Made by a program: the position numbers and the translations under genes. The notes under the pieces are model-generated. The model saw only the letters and a program-made list of their open reading frames with translations. It ran no database searches and had not been told where the DNA came from. This document shows positions 19,071 through 28,078 of a stretch of 64,000 nucleotides of DNA, one piece after another. The DNA is from Acidovorax carolinensis (GTDB lineage Bacteria; Pseudomonadota; Gammaproteobacteria; Burkholderiales; Burkholderiaceae_C). The stretch is from positions 744,001-808,000 of the forward strand of contig NZ_CP021361.1 in the NCBI RefSeq assembly GCF_002157145.1, given 5' to 3'. Numbering within the stretch: the first letter of the stretch is position 1; the number at the start of each line of letters is the position of its first letter.

Positions 19071-19255
19071 ACTGCGCGGCCATGGTGGCACCTTGGGCCG
19101 TCGGCCGGATGCGCGCTGGGCCCATTGCGTAAGGCTTGCTGGTGCCGCGGCTACCGCTTTGTGCCCCTGCCTTGACCCAGGGTGGTTGACACGTACCAAG
19201 CACCGCCCACACTGTGCGGCATTGTCCTGATGTCCGGCGCGCAGCGCTGCCACCC

Positions 19256-20011
19256 ATGCCCGATGCCCTTGTTGTCTCGCCCTTGGCGCCACCTGCGCGG
19301 TCTGATGCCGCCGTGGTGTTCCATGCGCGCAATTTGTGCAAGACCTACCAGACGGGCGAGGTGCAGGTGCGTGCGCTGCACGGTGTCAACCTGGACATCG
19401 TGCGCGGCGAGTTCGTGGTGCTGCTGGGCGCCTCGGGCAGTGGCAAATCCACGCTGCTCAACATCCTGGGCGGGCTGGATGTGCCGACCAGCGGCGAGGT
19501 GCGTTTTGCCGACCACGCCCTGAGCGGCGCCAGCGAGAGCGAGCTCACAGCCTACCGGCGCGAGCATGTGGGTTTTGTCTTCCAGTTCTACAACCTGATT
19601 CCCAGCCTGACGGTGCGCGAGAACGTGGCCCTGGTCACCGACATCGCGCCGCATCCCATGCCCATCGACGAGGCGATTGGCCTGGTGGGCCTGACGCCGC
19701 GCCAGCACCACTTTCCGGCGCAGCTGTCGGGCGGCGAGCAGCAGCGCGTGGCAATTGCCCGCGCCATCGTCAAGCGCCCCGATGTGCTGTTGTGCGACGA
19801 GCCCACGGGCGCGCTCGACTACCAGACCGGCAAGATGGTGCTGGAGGTGATCGCCCGCATCAATGCCGAGCTGGGCACAACGGCCGTGGTCATCACGCAC
19901 AACGCCGCCATCGCTTCCATGGCTGACCGCGTGGTCTACCTGGTGGACGGCACCATTGCGCGCATCGAGCGCAACGCGCACCGGCTCTCACCATCGGAGC
20001 TGTCGTGGTGA
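19256..20011 (+). CDS. ABC transporter ATP-binding protein (MacB/LolD-like exporter)
   Basis: ATPase of 251 residues. Walker A is GASGSGKST, the Q loop lies in [16 protein letters not shown], the signature is [16 protein letters not shown], Walker B is [12 protein letters not shown] and the switch histidine is in [11 protein letters not shown]. The early [16 protein letters not shown] segment is characteristic of LolD/MacB-type export ATPases. The start at 19256 ([10 protein letters not shown]) is chosen because residues upstream have no homology sense. The permease and adaptor genes follow in the same direction after 94 bases that contain a GC-rich repeat. Confidence 0.92.
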   Translation: MPDALVVSPLAPPARSDAAVVFHARNLCKTYQTGEVQVRALHGVNLDIVRGEFVVLLGASGSGKSTLLNILGGLDVPTSGEVRFADHALSGASESELTAYRREHVGFVFQFYNLIPSLTVRENVALVTDIAPHPMPIDEAIGLVGLTPRQHHFPAQLSGGEQQRVAIARAIVKRPDVLLCDEPTGALDYQTGKMVLEVIARINAELGTTAVVITHNAAIASMADRVVYLVDGTIARIERNAHRLSPSELSW

Positions 20012-20021
20012 GGAAAACAAC

Positions 20022-20099
20022 GCCCCCACGCTTCCCCGCTGCGCGTGGTCCGCTGCCCCCCAAGGGGGCCGCTTTTTGCCTTGGGGCGGCCCGGCGGCA
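20022..20099 (+). repeat. GC-rich CCCCC...GGGGGC hairpin repeat inside the ABC exporter operon
   Basis: Contains cacgcttccccgctgcgcgtg (a short imperfect hairpin), then CCCCCCaaGGGGG, and TTGGGGCGGCCCGGCGGC. It resembles a second repeat at 29778-29872, which also has CCCCCtgaGGGGG followed by GGGGCGGCCC. I recognise this type of element from Comamonadaceae genomes, but could not search. It ends a few bases before the permease start and can fold in the mRNA. Confidence 0.55.
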
Positions 20100-20105
20100 A
20101 AAAAT

Positions 20106-22484
20106 ATGAAAGCCCTCGATCGCAAACTGCTGCGCGACCTGCGCCGCATGTGGAGCCAGGCCCTCACCATCGCGCTGGTGGTGGCCAGCGGCCTGGGCGG
20201 GTTCATCACCACCTTGTCGGCGGTGGATTCGCTGGCGCTGGCGCGCGACCAGTTTTATGCCCAGGGGCACTTTGCCGATGCGTTTGCCGCCGTCAAGCGC
20301 GCGCCGCTGGCGCTGGCCGAGGTTCTGCGCAGCGTGCCCGGTGTGGCCGATGTGCAGGTGACGGTGGAACAGGTGGTGCGCGTGGAGATCTCCGGGGTGG
20401 TCGATCCCATCATTGGTCAGCTGATTGGCGTGGACCTGCGCCAGCCGCCGCGCATGAACCAGGTCACAGTGCGCAGCGGTCGGGCGCTGGCCCCGCCGGG
20501 CGCCGGGCAGGGCCGCAGCGACAGTGCCATTGATGCGCTGGTGTCCGAAGGCTTTGCCCGCGTGCGCGGTCTGCACCCGGGCGACGAGCTGATTGCGCTG
20601 GTCAACGGCAAGCGCCGCACCCTGCGCATCGTGGGCACGGCGCTGTCGCCCGAGTACATCTTTGCGGGCCTGGCGGGCATGCCCGACCTGCGCGGTTTCG
20701 GTGTGTTCTGGGTGGATCGGGAGGCGCTGGCAGCGGCCTACGACATGCAGGGCGCATTCAACCGCGTAGCCGTGAAGCTGGCGCCGCAGGCGTCAGAGCC
20801 CGCCATGCTCGATGGCCTGTCGCGCCTGCTGGCGCCCTACGGCGGCCGCGACGCCCGTGGCCGCGAGGACCAGGCATCGCACGCCATGCTCGACAACGAG
20901 ATCAAGGAGCAGCGCGTGATGGGCACCTTGCTGCCCGCCATCTTTCTGGCCGTGGCGGCCTTCTTGCTGCATGTGGTGCTCTCGCGCCTGGTGGCCACGC
21001 AACGCGAGCAGATCGCTGCGCTCAAGGCGCTGGGCTATGCCAATGCGGCCATTGCCGGGCATTACCTCAAGCTGGTGGCCGTGATCGTGGTGGTGGGGCT
21101 GGCACTGGGCGTGGCGCTGGGCCACTGGTTGGGCACCATGCTGACCGGGTTGTACGCCGAGTTCTTTTTCTTCCCGGTGTTCGAACACCGCATTGCGCCC
21201 TGGCTGGTTCTGGTGGGCGCGGGGGTGACGGGCACCACGGCCCTGCTGGGCACGCTCAGCGCCATCGGAGCCACCGTGCGGCTGGCCCCGGCCGAGGCCA
21301 TGCGCCCGCCGGCACCGGGCCAGTACCGCCGCACCGTGCTGGAGCGCCTGGGGGTGCGCCGCATTCCGGCCGGACTGCGCATGATCCTGCGCAACATGGA
21401 ACGCAAGCCGCTGCGCACCACGCTCACCATCGGTGGCACGGCGGCGGCGGTGGCCATCGTGGTCATGGGCAATTTCTTTCGCGACGCCATCGACCACATC
21501 GTGGACACCACCTTTCACCTGGCGATGCGCAGCGATGTCAATGTGTGGATGACCGAGCCGGTGGACGCTCTGGCGCGCCTGCAGCTGGCGCGTCTGCCCG
21601 GCGTGACAAGCGTGGAGCCCACGCGCAGTGTGGCGGTGCGCATGGCCTATGGCCACCGCAGCGAACGGGTGGGGCTGCAAGGCGTGGCGCCGGGGGCGCA
21701 ACTGTTGCGCGTCATCGACGTGGAGGGCCGCCAGAGCGCCGTGCCCGATGCCGGCCTGCTGCTCACAGACCGCCTGGCCGACAAGCTCGGGGTGCGCGTG
21801 GGCGACATGGTGCGCGTGGAGGTGCTGGAGGGCCGCCAGCGCACGCTGTATGTACCGGTGCAGGCCACCGTGCGCGAGATGATGGGGCTGAACGCCTATG
21901 TGCAGCGCGATGTGCTCAACCGCTGGCTGCAGGAGGGCGATGTGGCCTCGCAGTTCGATGTGGCGCTGGAGCCGGGCTCGGAGGCGCGTTTTCTCGAAGC
22001 CACCAAGGCCCTGCCGCGCGTGGCGGGCGCCTTCAGCAAGGCCACGCTGTTGCGCAACATGCAGGACGTGAGCGCGCGCAACGTGCGCATCATGAGCACC
22101 ATCCTCACGCTGTTCGCGGCCGTGATCGCGGTGGGGGTGGTTTACAACAACGCCCGCATTGCGCTGGCCGAGCGCACCTGGGAGCTGGCCAGCCTGCGCG
22201 TGCTGGGTTTCACGCGCGGCGAGGTGTCGGCGTTGCTGCTGGGCGAGCTGGCGATTGGCATCGCGCTGGCGCTGCCGCTGGGCATGGCCATGGGCTGGGG
22301 GCTGGTGCACCTGCTGGTGGAACTGCTCAAGAACGACCAGTTTCTGTTTCCGGTCGTCATCAGTGCACGCACCTATGCCTGGGCGGGCCTGTGCGTGGTG
22401 GTGGCGGGCGTAGCCAGCGCCCTGGTGGTGCGCAGGCAGATCGATCGGCTGGACATGGTGGCTGCACTCAAGACGCGCGAATAA
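20106..22484 (+). CDS. ABC transporter permease, large two-FtsX-domain type
   Basis: Inner membrane permease of 792 residues. It has an N-terminal helix (about residues 19-40) and a first periplasmic MacB_PCD-like region (about 45-270). A first FtsX triplet of helices follows near 276-295, 321-340 and 361-385. A second periplasmic region starts after a helix at about 438-457 (TLTIGGTAAAVAIVVMGNFF). A second FtsX triplet lies near 662-686, 710-737 and 757-775. This layout matches the duplicated FtsX permeases that export lipids or hydrophobic compounds. Start at 20106 (MKALDRKLLRDL) has an A-rich leader. It is followed 39 bases later by the adaptor. Confidence 0.9.
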   Translation: MKALDRKLLRDLRRMWSQALTIALVVASGLGGFITTLSAVDSLALARDQFYAQGHFADAFAAVKRAPLALAEVLRSVPGVADVQVTVEQVVRVEISGVVDPIIGQLIGVDLRQPPRMNQVTVRSGRALAPPGAGQGRSDSAIDALVSEGFARVRGLHPGDELIALVNGKRRTLRIVGTALSPEYIFAGLAGMPDLRGFGVFWVDREALAAAYDMQGAFNRVAVKLAPQASEPAMLDGLSRLLAPYGGRDARGREDQASHAMLDNEIKEQRVMGTLLPAIFLAVAAFLLHVVLSRLVATQREQIAALKALGYANAAIAGHYLKLVAVIVVVGLALGVALGHWLGTMLTGLYAEFFFFPVFEHRIAPWLVLVGAGVTGTTALLGTLSAIGATVRLAPAEAMRPPAPGQYRRTVLERLGVRRIPAGLRMILRNMERKPLRTTLTIGGTAAAVAIVVMGNFFRDAIDHIVDTTFHLAMRSDVNVWMTEPVDALARLQLARLPGVTSVEPTRSVAVRMAYGHRSERVGLQGVAPGAQLLRVIDVEGRQSAVPDAGLLLTDRLADKLGVRVGDMVRVEVLEGRQRTLYVPVQATVREMMGLNAYVQRDVLNRWLQEGDVASQFDVALEPGSEARFLEATKALPRVAGAFSKATLLRNMQDVSARNVRIMSTILTLFAAVIAVGVVYNNARIALAERTWELASLRVLGFTRGEVSALLLGELAIGIALALPLGMAMGWGLVHLLVELLKNDQFLFPVVISARTYAWAGLCVVVAGVASALVVRRQIDRLDMVAALKTRE

Positions 22485-22523
22485 GCAGCGGCCAACAATG
22501 CAGACAATGCAAGCAACGGGGAT

Positions 22524-23774
22524 ATGGCAATGCAAAAGAAGACGGTGATGCTGGGCGTGGGCGCGCTGGTGGTGCTGGGCGCACTGCTGGCGTGGGCGTT
22601 TGCGCCCCGGCCGCTGCAGGTCGAGGCCGCTGCCGTGGTGCGGGGCCGCTTCGAGGCCGGCATCGACGAAGACGCGAAAACCCGCCTGCGCGACCGCTAC
22701 AGCGTCTCGGCCCCGCTGGCCGGGCGTCTGGCACGCATCGCACTGCGCGAGGGCGACGCGGTGCTGGCGGGCGACGTGGTGGCGCGCATCACCCCCGCCA
22801 TGCCCGCCTTGCTGGACGAGCGCAGCCTGCGCGAGCAGCAGGCCCGCGTCACCGCCGCCCAGGCCAATCTGCAGCGCGCCGCTGTGCGCATTGAGCGCAG
22901 CAGGGTGGCACAGGATCAGGCCCGCAACGACCTGCGCCGCAGCGAACAGCTGGCGCAGCAGGGCTTTGTGGCCCCCACGCGGCTCGATACCGAGCGCCTG
23001 GCGCTGCAGGCAGCCGAAAAGGACACCGACGCCGCGCTGCAAGACCAGCAGGTGGCCCGCGCCGATCTGGCCCAGGCCCGCGCGGCGCTGGACGTGGTGC
23101 AGCGCCCCGGCAGCGCACCAGCTGACAAGGCTTTCGAGGTGCTGGCCCCCGTGGCTGGCCGCGTGCTGCGCGTGGCGCAGGTCAGCGAGGGCGTGGTTGC
23201 GCTGGGCACCGTGCTGGTCGAGGTGGGTGACACCGCGCAGCTCGAAGTGGTGGCCCCGCTGCTGTCCACCGACGCCTTGCAGGTGCGCCCGGGCAGCCCC
23301 GTGCGCATCGAGCGCTGGGGCGGGCCGGGCGTGTTGCAGGGGCGCGTGCGCAGCGTGGAGCCGGCGGCGTTCACCAAGGTGTCGGCGTTGGGGGTGGAAG
23401 AGCAGCGCGTGAATGTGTTGATTGACCTGACCAGCCCGCCGGCGCAGTGGGCGGCGCTGGGTGACGGCTATCGGGTGGTGGCGCGCGTGCTTACCCGCGA
23501 GGCGCCGGACGCCACCCTGGTACCCGTGAGCGCGCTGTTCCCGCTGCCCGGCAGCGACGCTGCCGCATCGGCCCCCATGGCGGAGGCCGCCGCGCCGCGC
23601 ATGGCGGTGTTTGTGGTCGATGGGGGCCGGGCACGGCGCACGCCGGTGGTGCTGGAGGCGCGTGGCAGCACGCACGCCTGGGTGAAAGAGGGGCTGCAAG
23701 CGGGCGCGCAGGTGGTGGTGTACCCGCCCGCAGCGCTGGTTGATGGCGCCCGCGTCACGGTGCGCACCCCCTGA
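22524..23774 (+). CDS. HlyD-family periplasmic adaptor subunit
   Basis: Membrane fusion protein of 416 residues. A signal-anchor helix occupies residues 8-25 (LGVGALVVLGALLAWAF). The lipoyl-like half motif is SVSAPLAGRLARIALREGDAV and its mate is FEVLAPVAGRVLRVAQVSEGVV. Between them is an alpha-helical hairpin (about 90-190) rich in R, A, Q and E. C-terminal beta-barrel and membrane-proximal domains follow. Position after an ATPase and permease suggests a three-part exporter. A TolC-type outer membrane channel is not in this window and must be encoded elsewhere if used. Confidence 0.92.
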   Translation: MAMQKKTVMLGVGALVVLGALLAWAFAPRPLQVEAAAVVRGRFEAGIDEDAKTRLRDRYSVSAPLAGRLARIALREGDAVLAGDVVARITPAMPALLDERSLREQQARVTAAQANLQRAAVRIERSRVAQDQARNDLRRSEQLAQQGFVAPTRLDTERLALQAAEKDTDAALQDQQVARADLAQARAALDVVQRPGSAPADKAFEVLAPVAGRVLRVAQVSEGVVALGTVLVEVGDTAQLEVVAPLLSTDALQVRPGSPVRIERWGGPGVLQGRVRSVEPAAFTKVSALGVEEQRVNVLIDLTSPPAQWAALGDGYRVVARVLTREAPDATLVPVSALFPLPGSDAAASAPMAEAAAPRMAVFVVDGGRARRTPVVLEARGSTHAWVKEGLQAGAQVVVYPPAALVDGARVTVRTP

Positions 23775-23788
23775 CGGAGCCTTGGCCC

Positions 23789-25417
23789 ATGCATCCTGAA
23801 TCTCTTGCCGAAGCCTATTGCGCCGCCGAGCAGCGCCTGCGCCAGTTGCAGCGCAGCCCCGAGGCTTTTGGCCACCCCACCGGCACCGTGGAGTGGATCG
23901 AAACCCATATCTCCTGGCTGTTGCTGGCGGGTGATTTTGTCTACAAATTCAAGAAACCCCTGAAACTGGATTTTCTGGATTTCAGCACCCCCGCGCTGCG
24001 GCGCGCCGCCTGCGAGGAAGAGCTGCGCATCAACCGCCGCACTGCGCCGGCGCTGTACCTGGGTCTGGTGGCGCTGAGCAGCCAGCCGGGCCGCATGCGG
24101 TTGCAGAGCGCCGACGTGGCACCGGCGGACGCGGAGCCCGCCGTGCGCATGCGCCGCTTTGCGCAGGAGGCGCTGCTCAGCCACCTGCTGGAGCAGCAGA
24201 GCCTGCTGCCCAGCCATATCGACGCCCTGGCGCAGCATGTGGCGCAGTTCCATGCCGGGGCCGCGGTGGCCACGCCCGAGCAAGGCTGGGGCACGGCCCC
24301 GGCGGTGCTGGCGCCGGTGCAGGATTGCCTGGCGGCGCTGCAGCCGCTGGTGGCGCAGGCCCTGCCCGAGATGGGCCCCGCGCTGCGCCAGGTGGCGCAG
24401 TGGTGTGCCGCGCAGGGCGCTGCGCTGGGGCCGGTGTTTCAGCAGCGCCTGCAGTCCGGGCGGGTGCGCGAATGCCATGGCGACCTGCACCTGGCCAATC
24501 TGGTGCTGATCGACGGGCAGCCACAGCTGTTCGATGCGATCGAGTTCAACCCGGCGCTGCGCTGGATCGACTGCGTGGCCGACATCGCCTTTCTGGCCAT
24601 GGACCTGGAGGCGCGCGGCCGCGCAGACCTGGCCTGGCGCTTTCTCAATGCCTGGCTGGAGCACACGGGCGACTACGCCGGCCTGCAGGTGCTGCAGTAC
24701 TACCGCGTGTACCGCGCCCTGGTGCGCGCCCGCGTGGCGGGCATGCGTCTCGCGCAGGTGGCGGGCCCGGAGCACGCGGCCAGCCTGCGGGAGCTGCAGC
24801 GCTATCTGGCCCTGGCACTGCGCTTCATCCAGCCCCGCACGGTCGAACTGTGGCTCGCCCACGGGTTTTCGGGTGCGGGCAAGAGCACGCAGTCGCAGAC
24901 GCTGGTTGCCGAGCGCGGCGTGGTGCGCGTGCGCGCCGATGTGGAGCGCAAGCGGCTGTTCGGGCTGGCGCCGCAGGCGTCGAGCGCGGCTGTGCCGGGC
25001 GGCATCTATACGGCCGAGGCCTCGCAGCGCACCCACGAGGCCCTGGCGCAGGCAGCCCGCTGGGCGCTGGGTGCGGGCCACACTGTGCTGGTGGATGCCA
25101 CGTTCCTGAACCCCGCCATGCGCCAGCGCTTCATGGCACTGGCGGCGCAAGCGCAGGTGCGGTGCCGCATTTTGTCGTTCGAGGCGCCCTTGGCGGTGCT
25201 GCGCGAGCGGGTGCGCAGCCGCCAACGGGCAGGTGGCGATGCGTCAGAGGCCTCGGTGCAGGTGCTGGAAGCGCAATGGGCGGCTGCCCAGCCGCTCTCG
25301 CCTGCCGAAGAGGCGCTGACGGTGCATGTGGACACCACCCGGCCGGTGGACTGGAGTGTGTTGCTGCCGCCAGGCGATGCGGGGGCACCGGTTACATCGC
25401 CAGTTGGCCCGGCATGA
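23789..25417 (+). CDS. fusion of aminoglycoside-phosphotransferase-like domain and P-loop kinase domain
   Basis: A 542-residue two-domain protein. Residues about 1-335 are APH-like: the catalytic loop is CHGDLHLANLVLIDG (HGDxHxxN) and the metal Asp is in FDAIEFNP. The N-terminal ATP lysines in YKFKKPLKL act as the family's nucleotide-binding strand. Residues about 350-530 are an AAA_33-type zeta-toxin/adenylylsulfate-kinase-like P-loop domain, with Walker A GFSGAGKST and a downstream DATFLNPAMR segment. I know this arrangement as a widespread conserved hypothetical. Its substrate is unknown, and nothing proves antibiotic resistance. It starts 15 bases after the adaptor stop and may be in the exporter operon. 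Its 3' end overlaps yqaA by 26 bases on the other strand. Confidence 0.9.
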   Translation: MHPESLAEAYCAAEQRLRQLQRSPEAFGHPTGTVEWIETHISWLLLAGDFVYKFKKPLKLDFLDFSTPALRRAACEEELRINRRTAPALYLGLVALSSQPGRMRLQSADVAPADAEPAVRMRRFAQEALLSHLLEQQSLLPSHIDALAQHVAQFHAGAAVATPEQGWGTAPAVLAPVQDCLAALQPLVAQALPEMGPALRQVAQWCAAQGAALGPVFQQRLQSGRVRECHGDLHLANLVLIDGQPQLFDAIEFNPALRWIDCVADIAFLAMDLEARGRADLAWRFLNAWLEHTGDYAGLQVLQYYRVYRALVRARVAGMRLAQVAGPEHAASLRELQRYLALALRFIQPRTVELWLAHGFSGAGKSTQSQTLVAERGVVRVRADVERKRLFGLAPQASSAAVPGGIYTAEASQRTHEALAQAARWALGAGHTVLVDATFLNPAMRQRFMALAAQAQVRCRILSFEAPLAVLRERVRSRQRAGGDASEASVQVLEAQWAAAQPLSPAEEALTVHVDTTRPVDWSVLLPPGDAGAPVTSPVGPA

Positions 25418-25928
25418 AATACAGCAGCACGCTGGTCATGAGCAGGTAGCGAAAGAACTTGCCCACCGCCATGTAGGCCAGGCAAGGCCAGAACGGCAGC
25501 TTGAGCCACCCCGCCACGGCGCACAGCGGGTCGCCCACCACGGGCAGCCAGCTCAGCAAACAGGTCTTGGCCCCCCATTTGCGCAGCCAGATGCGAGCGC
25601 GGCGCTCGGTGCGGCTGAGCTCGCGCGCCGGTTTGGCATCGGCGTCGGGGGGGTGGCCGGCACGCCGGTGGCGCCGGGCCGCATCCCAGGCGCGGTGCGC
25701 GCCCAGCCCCATCCACCAGCTCACGCCGCCGCCCAGGGTGTTGCCCAGCGTGGCCACGGCAATAGCAGGCCAGTACAGGTCGGGGTTGAGCTTGATGAGA
25801 CCGAACACCGCCGGCTCCGAGCCCATGGGCAGCAGCGTGGCCGAGATGAATGACACGACAAAGACCGTGCCCAGGCCGAATTGCGGCAAGGCCAGCCATT
25901 CAAGCAACTGGTGCATCCAGATTTCCAT
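25392..25928 (-). CDS. yqaA: YqaA/DedA-like inner membrane protein
   Basis: A 178-residue membrane protein of the SNARE-associated/DedA superfamily. Hydrophobic segments are separated by a charged cytoplasmic loop rich in Arg and His (AARRHRRAGHPPDADAKPARELSRTERR). The family signs are ISATLLPMGSEPAVFGLI near the N-terminus and LLSWLPVVGDPLCAVAGWLKLPFWPCLAYMAVGK (conserved P-GDP and G-L). Members are linked to lipid carrier and proton homeostasis. The gene converges on the phosphotransferase-kinase gene with a 26-base 3' overlap. Confidence 0.88.
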   Translation of the reverse strand: MEIWMHQLLEWLALPQFGLGTVFVVSFISATLLPMGSEPAVFGLIKLNPDLYWPAIAVATLGNTLGGGVSWWMGLGAHRAWDAARRHRRAGHPPDADAKPARELSRTERRARIWLRKWGAKTCLLSWLPVVGDPLCAVAGWLKLPFWPCLAYMAVGKFFRYLLMTSVLLYFMPGQLAM

Positions 25929-26078
25929 ATGGCTGCAAGTGTAGGTCGGCAGCGCAGGTGCTGCCGGCCCTGAGGATGCCGTCCTACACGGCGCTGCGCC
26001 GTTCGGCCACGGCCCGGGTGCGCCAGGGTTTGTATCGTCAGGTTACTCCAACCCTTGGCAGAAATCGGAAGGCTTGCG

Positions 26079-26633
26079 ATGCACAACACCCCCCAAAAAC
26101 CGTCATTTCCCTACAGTGGGTATTGGCTCTCCCTCGCCGCCGGCATCGGGCTGGCAGCCTGTGTGCACAGCCCCCAGGCCGCGGTGCCCGCACCAACGCT
26201 GCCCCCGGCGCCCATGGCCTGGGATGCCGCGGTGGATGGCTGCGCCGGTGGCGAGCGTCTGCGCGCTGCGGTGGCGAGCGTGCGCAGCGAGTTGCGGGCC
26301 CAGGGGCTGGCGCTGAAGACGTCGTGCCAGGTCTCCCAGGGTGTCCTGGCCGTTCAGGTGCAAGTGGTGGACGGTTTGCGTGCCAGCAAGGTGCTGCGCG
26401 GCCCCCTGGCCGATGGCGAGGCGGTGGACATGGGCACGCCCGCCGGGGTGGCAAGTGCCAATGCCGCCAGCCACAACACGGATCTTTCGCCCGATGTGCA
26501 ACACAACCGCCAGTGGTTGCGTGCGCTCATGGCCCGCCACCAGTTCGACAACCTGCCAGATGCCTGGTGGCGTTTTGCCCAGAAGGCGGCACCGCAACCG
26601 GCGCTGGCCGAAGTGGACCTGGCTGCGCGCTGA
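26079..26633 (+). CDS. lipoprotein with a VanX/DdpX-like (M15D) domain lacking catalytic residues
   Basis: A 184-residue predicted lipoprotein. The signal peptide ends in a lipobox LAAC with the lipidated Cys28. The C-terminal part follows the D-Ala-D-Ala dipeptidase pattern: VDMGTP, then SHNTDLSPDVQHNRQWLRALM, then DAWWRF at residues 161-166. In active VanX/DdpX enzymes the matching final motif is EWWHF, whose Glu is the base and whose His is a zinc ligand. Here they are Ala and Arg. The SxHxxGxAxD zinc motif upstream is not visible either. I therefore infer a pseudoenzyme or a remodelled domain. Start 26079 has a good ribosome site (GGAAGG). A start at 26055 would add eight residues. It stands alone between divergent yqaA and dusB. 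Confidence 0.72.
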   Translation: MHNTPQKPSFPYSGYWLSLAAGIGLAACVHSPQAAVPAPTLPPAPMAWDAAVDGCAGGERLRAAVASVRSELRAQGLALKTSCQVSQGVLAVQVQVVDGLRASKVLRGPLADGEAVDMGTPAGVASANAASHNTDLSPDVQHNRQWLRALMARHQFDNLPDAWWRFAQKAAPQPALAEVDLAAR

Positions 26634-26789
26634 GCCCGCTGGCGTCAGAAGACATGCGTGGATGGAGGGCTATCCAGGCATTGATTTCCGCTATCTGGCG
26701 TGACCGTGCATTCCATTTGCTGAAAAATTAAGCAGTTACAATGCTGCCTCCTTTTTCAGCATTCGCTGCACGCCCATTCCTTTCCCCCC

Positions 26790-27836
26790 ATGCAGATCGG
26801 CCACATCCCTTTGGCGAACCGCCTGTTCGTCGCCCCCATGGCGGGCGTCACGGACCGGCCGTTTCGCCAGCTGTGCAAGGCGCTGGGCGCGGGCTATGCG
26901 GTGAGCGAGATGGTCACCTCGCGCAAGGACCTGTGGAACAGTCTCAAGACCTCGCGCCGCGCCAACCACGAGGGCGAGCCCGGGCCGATTGCCGTGCAGA
27001 TTGCCGGCACCGAAGCGCAGATGATGGCCGAAGCAGCGCTCTACAACGTGGACCGGGGCGCGCAGATCATCGACATCAACATGGGCTGCCCGGCCAAGAA
27101 GGTGTGCAACAAATGGGCGGGTTCGGCGCTGATGCAGGACGAGGCGCTGGCCGTGGAGATTGCCGCCGCCGTGGTGCAGGCCTGCGCGCCGCGCAACGTG
27201 CCCGTCACGCTCAAGATGCGCACCGGCTGGTGCCAGCAGCACAAGAACGCCGTCGCGTTGGCGCGGCAGTTTGAAAATGTGGGCATCCAGATGCTCACGG
27301 TGCACGGCCGCACGCGCGAGCAGGGCTACAAGGGCCAGGCCGAATACGACACCATCGCCGCCGTGAAGGCCGCGGTGAATGTGCCCGTGGTGGCCAATGG
27401 CGACATCACCTCGCCCGAGAAGGCGCGCGACGTGCTGGCCGCCACCGGGGCCGACGCCATCATGATTGGCCGCGCCGCCCAGGGCCGGCCCTGGATCTTT
27501 CGCGAGATTGACCACTTTCTGGCCACGGGCGAACACCTGGCGCCGCCGCTGGTGGCCGAGCTGCGGCGCTTGCTGCTGGATCACCTGCACGACCACTACA
27601 GCCTGTACGGCGAACTGACCGGGGTGCGCAGCGCGCGCAAGCACATTGCCTGGTACCTGCGGGCCTTGCCGGGGGGCGAGGCCTTGCGGCAACACATCAA
27701 TACGATAGAAGACTGCACCACGCAATGGCAGGCGGTGGCCGATTATCTGGATGCCTTGGCGCAACAGATGGACCGGCTGCCCGCCCGCAGTGACGTGGAT
27801 GCGGAACCAGAAGAACAAGAGGGAATGGCAGCATGA
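26790..27836 (+). CDS. dusB: tRNA-dihydrouridine synthase DusB
   Basis: FMN-dependent reductase making dihydrouridine in the tRNA D loop. The 348-residue length is normal. Residues 1-20 contain LANRLFVAPMAGVTDRPFR. The catalytic cysteine is in INMGCPAKKVCNKWAGSAL. The phosphate-binding motif is DAIMIGRAAQGRPW, and TVHGRTREQGYKG is conserved. It is cotranscribed with fis, the usual arrangement, and the stop/start overlap ATGA at 27833-27836 couples them. A TACAAT that could serve as a -10 lies at about 26736, but I saw no matching -35 at a good distance. Confidence 0.96.
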   Translation: MQIGHIPLANRLFVAPMAGVTDRPFRQLCKALGAGYAVSEMVTSRKDLWNSLKTSRRANHEGEPGPIAVQIAGTEAQMMAEAALYNVDRGAQIIDINMGCPAKKVCNKWAGSALMQDEALAVEIAAAVVQACAPRNVPVTLKMRTGWCQQHKNAVALARQFENVGIQMLTVHGRTREQGYKGQAEYDTIAAVKAAVNVPVVANGDITSPEKARDVLAATGADAIMIGRAAQGRPWIFREIDHFLATGEHLAPPLVAELRRLLLDHLHDHYSLYGELTGVRSARKHIAWYLRALPGGEALRQHINTIEDCTTQWQAVADYLDALAQQMDRLPARSDVDAEPEEQEGMAA

Positions 27837-28066
27837 GCAAGAAAAACATCGAAGAATCCGTGCGCGAGAGCCTGCAAGGCTACTTTCGCGACCTGGGCGG
27901 CGAAACGCCCGACAGCATGTACAGCATGGTGGTCCGCCTGGTCGAAAAGCCGCTGCTGGAAGTGGTGATGCAGCAAGCCGACAACAACCAGTCGCGCGCC
28001 GCCGAATGGCTGGGCCTGAACCGCAACACGCTGCGCAAGAAGCTGGTCGAGCACAAGCTGCTCTGA
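27833..28066 (+). CDS. fis: DNA-binding protein Fis
   Basis: Nucleoid-associated bending protein of 77 residues that controls rRNA, tRNA and virulence promoters. The C-terminal helix-turn-helix is NNQSRAAEWLGLNRNTLRKKL, the strongly conserved recognition region. The N-terminus is shorter than the 98-residue gamma type, as is normal in betaproteobacteria. The start overlaps dusB by four bases. Confidence 0.96.
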   Translation: MSKKNIEESVRESLQGYFRDLGGETPDSMYSMVVRLVEKPLLEVVMQQADNNQSRAAEWLGLNRNTLRKKLVEHKLL

Positions 28067-28078
28067 CCCGACTGTGTC

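Noticed and set aside
20793..23699. 968-codon open frame on the minus strand
   Set aside because: It covers the antisense strand of the permease and adaptor genes and is rich in His, Gln, Arg and Ala, the signature of a shadow frame. No domain is visible.
23789..25417. Aminoglycoside resistance gene
   Set aside because: The APH-like domain is a general kinase fold fused to a P-loop domain. Nothing in sequence or context shows antibiotic resistance.
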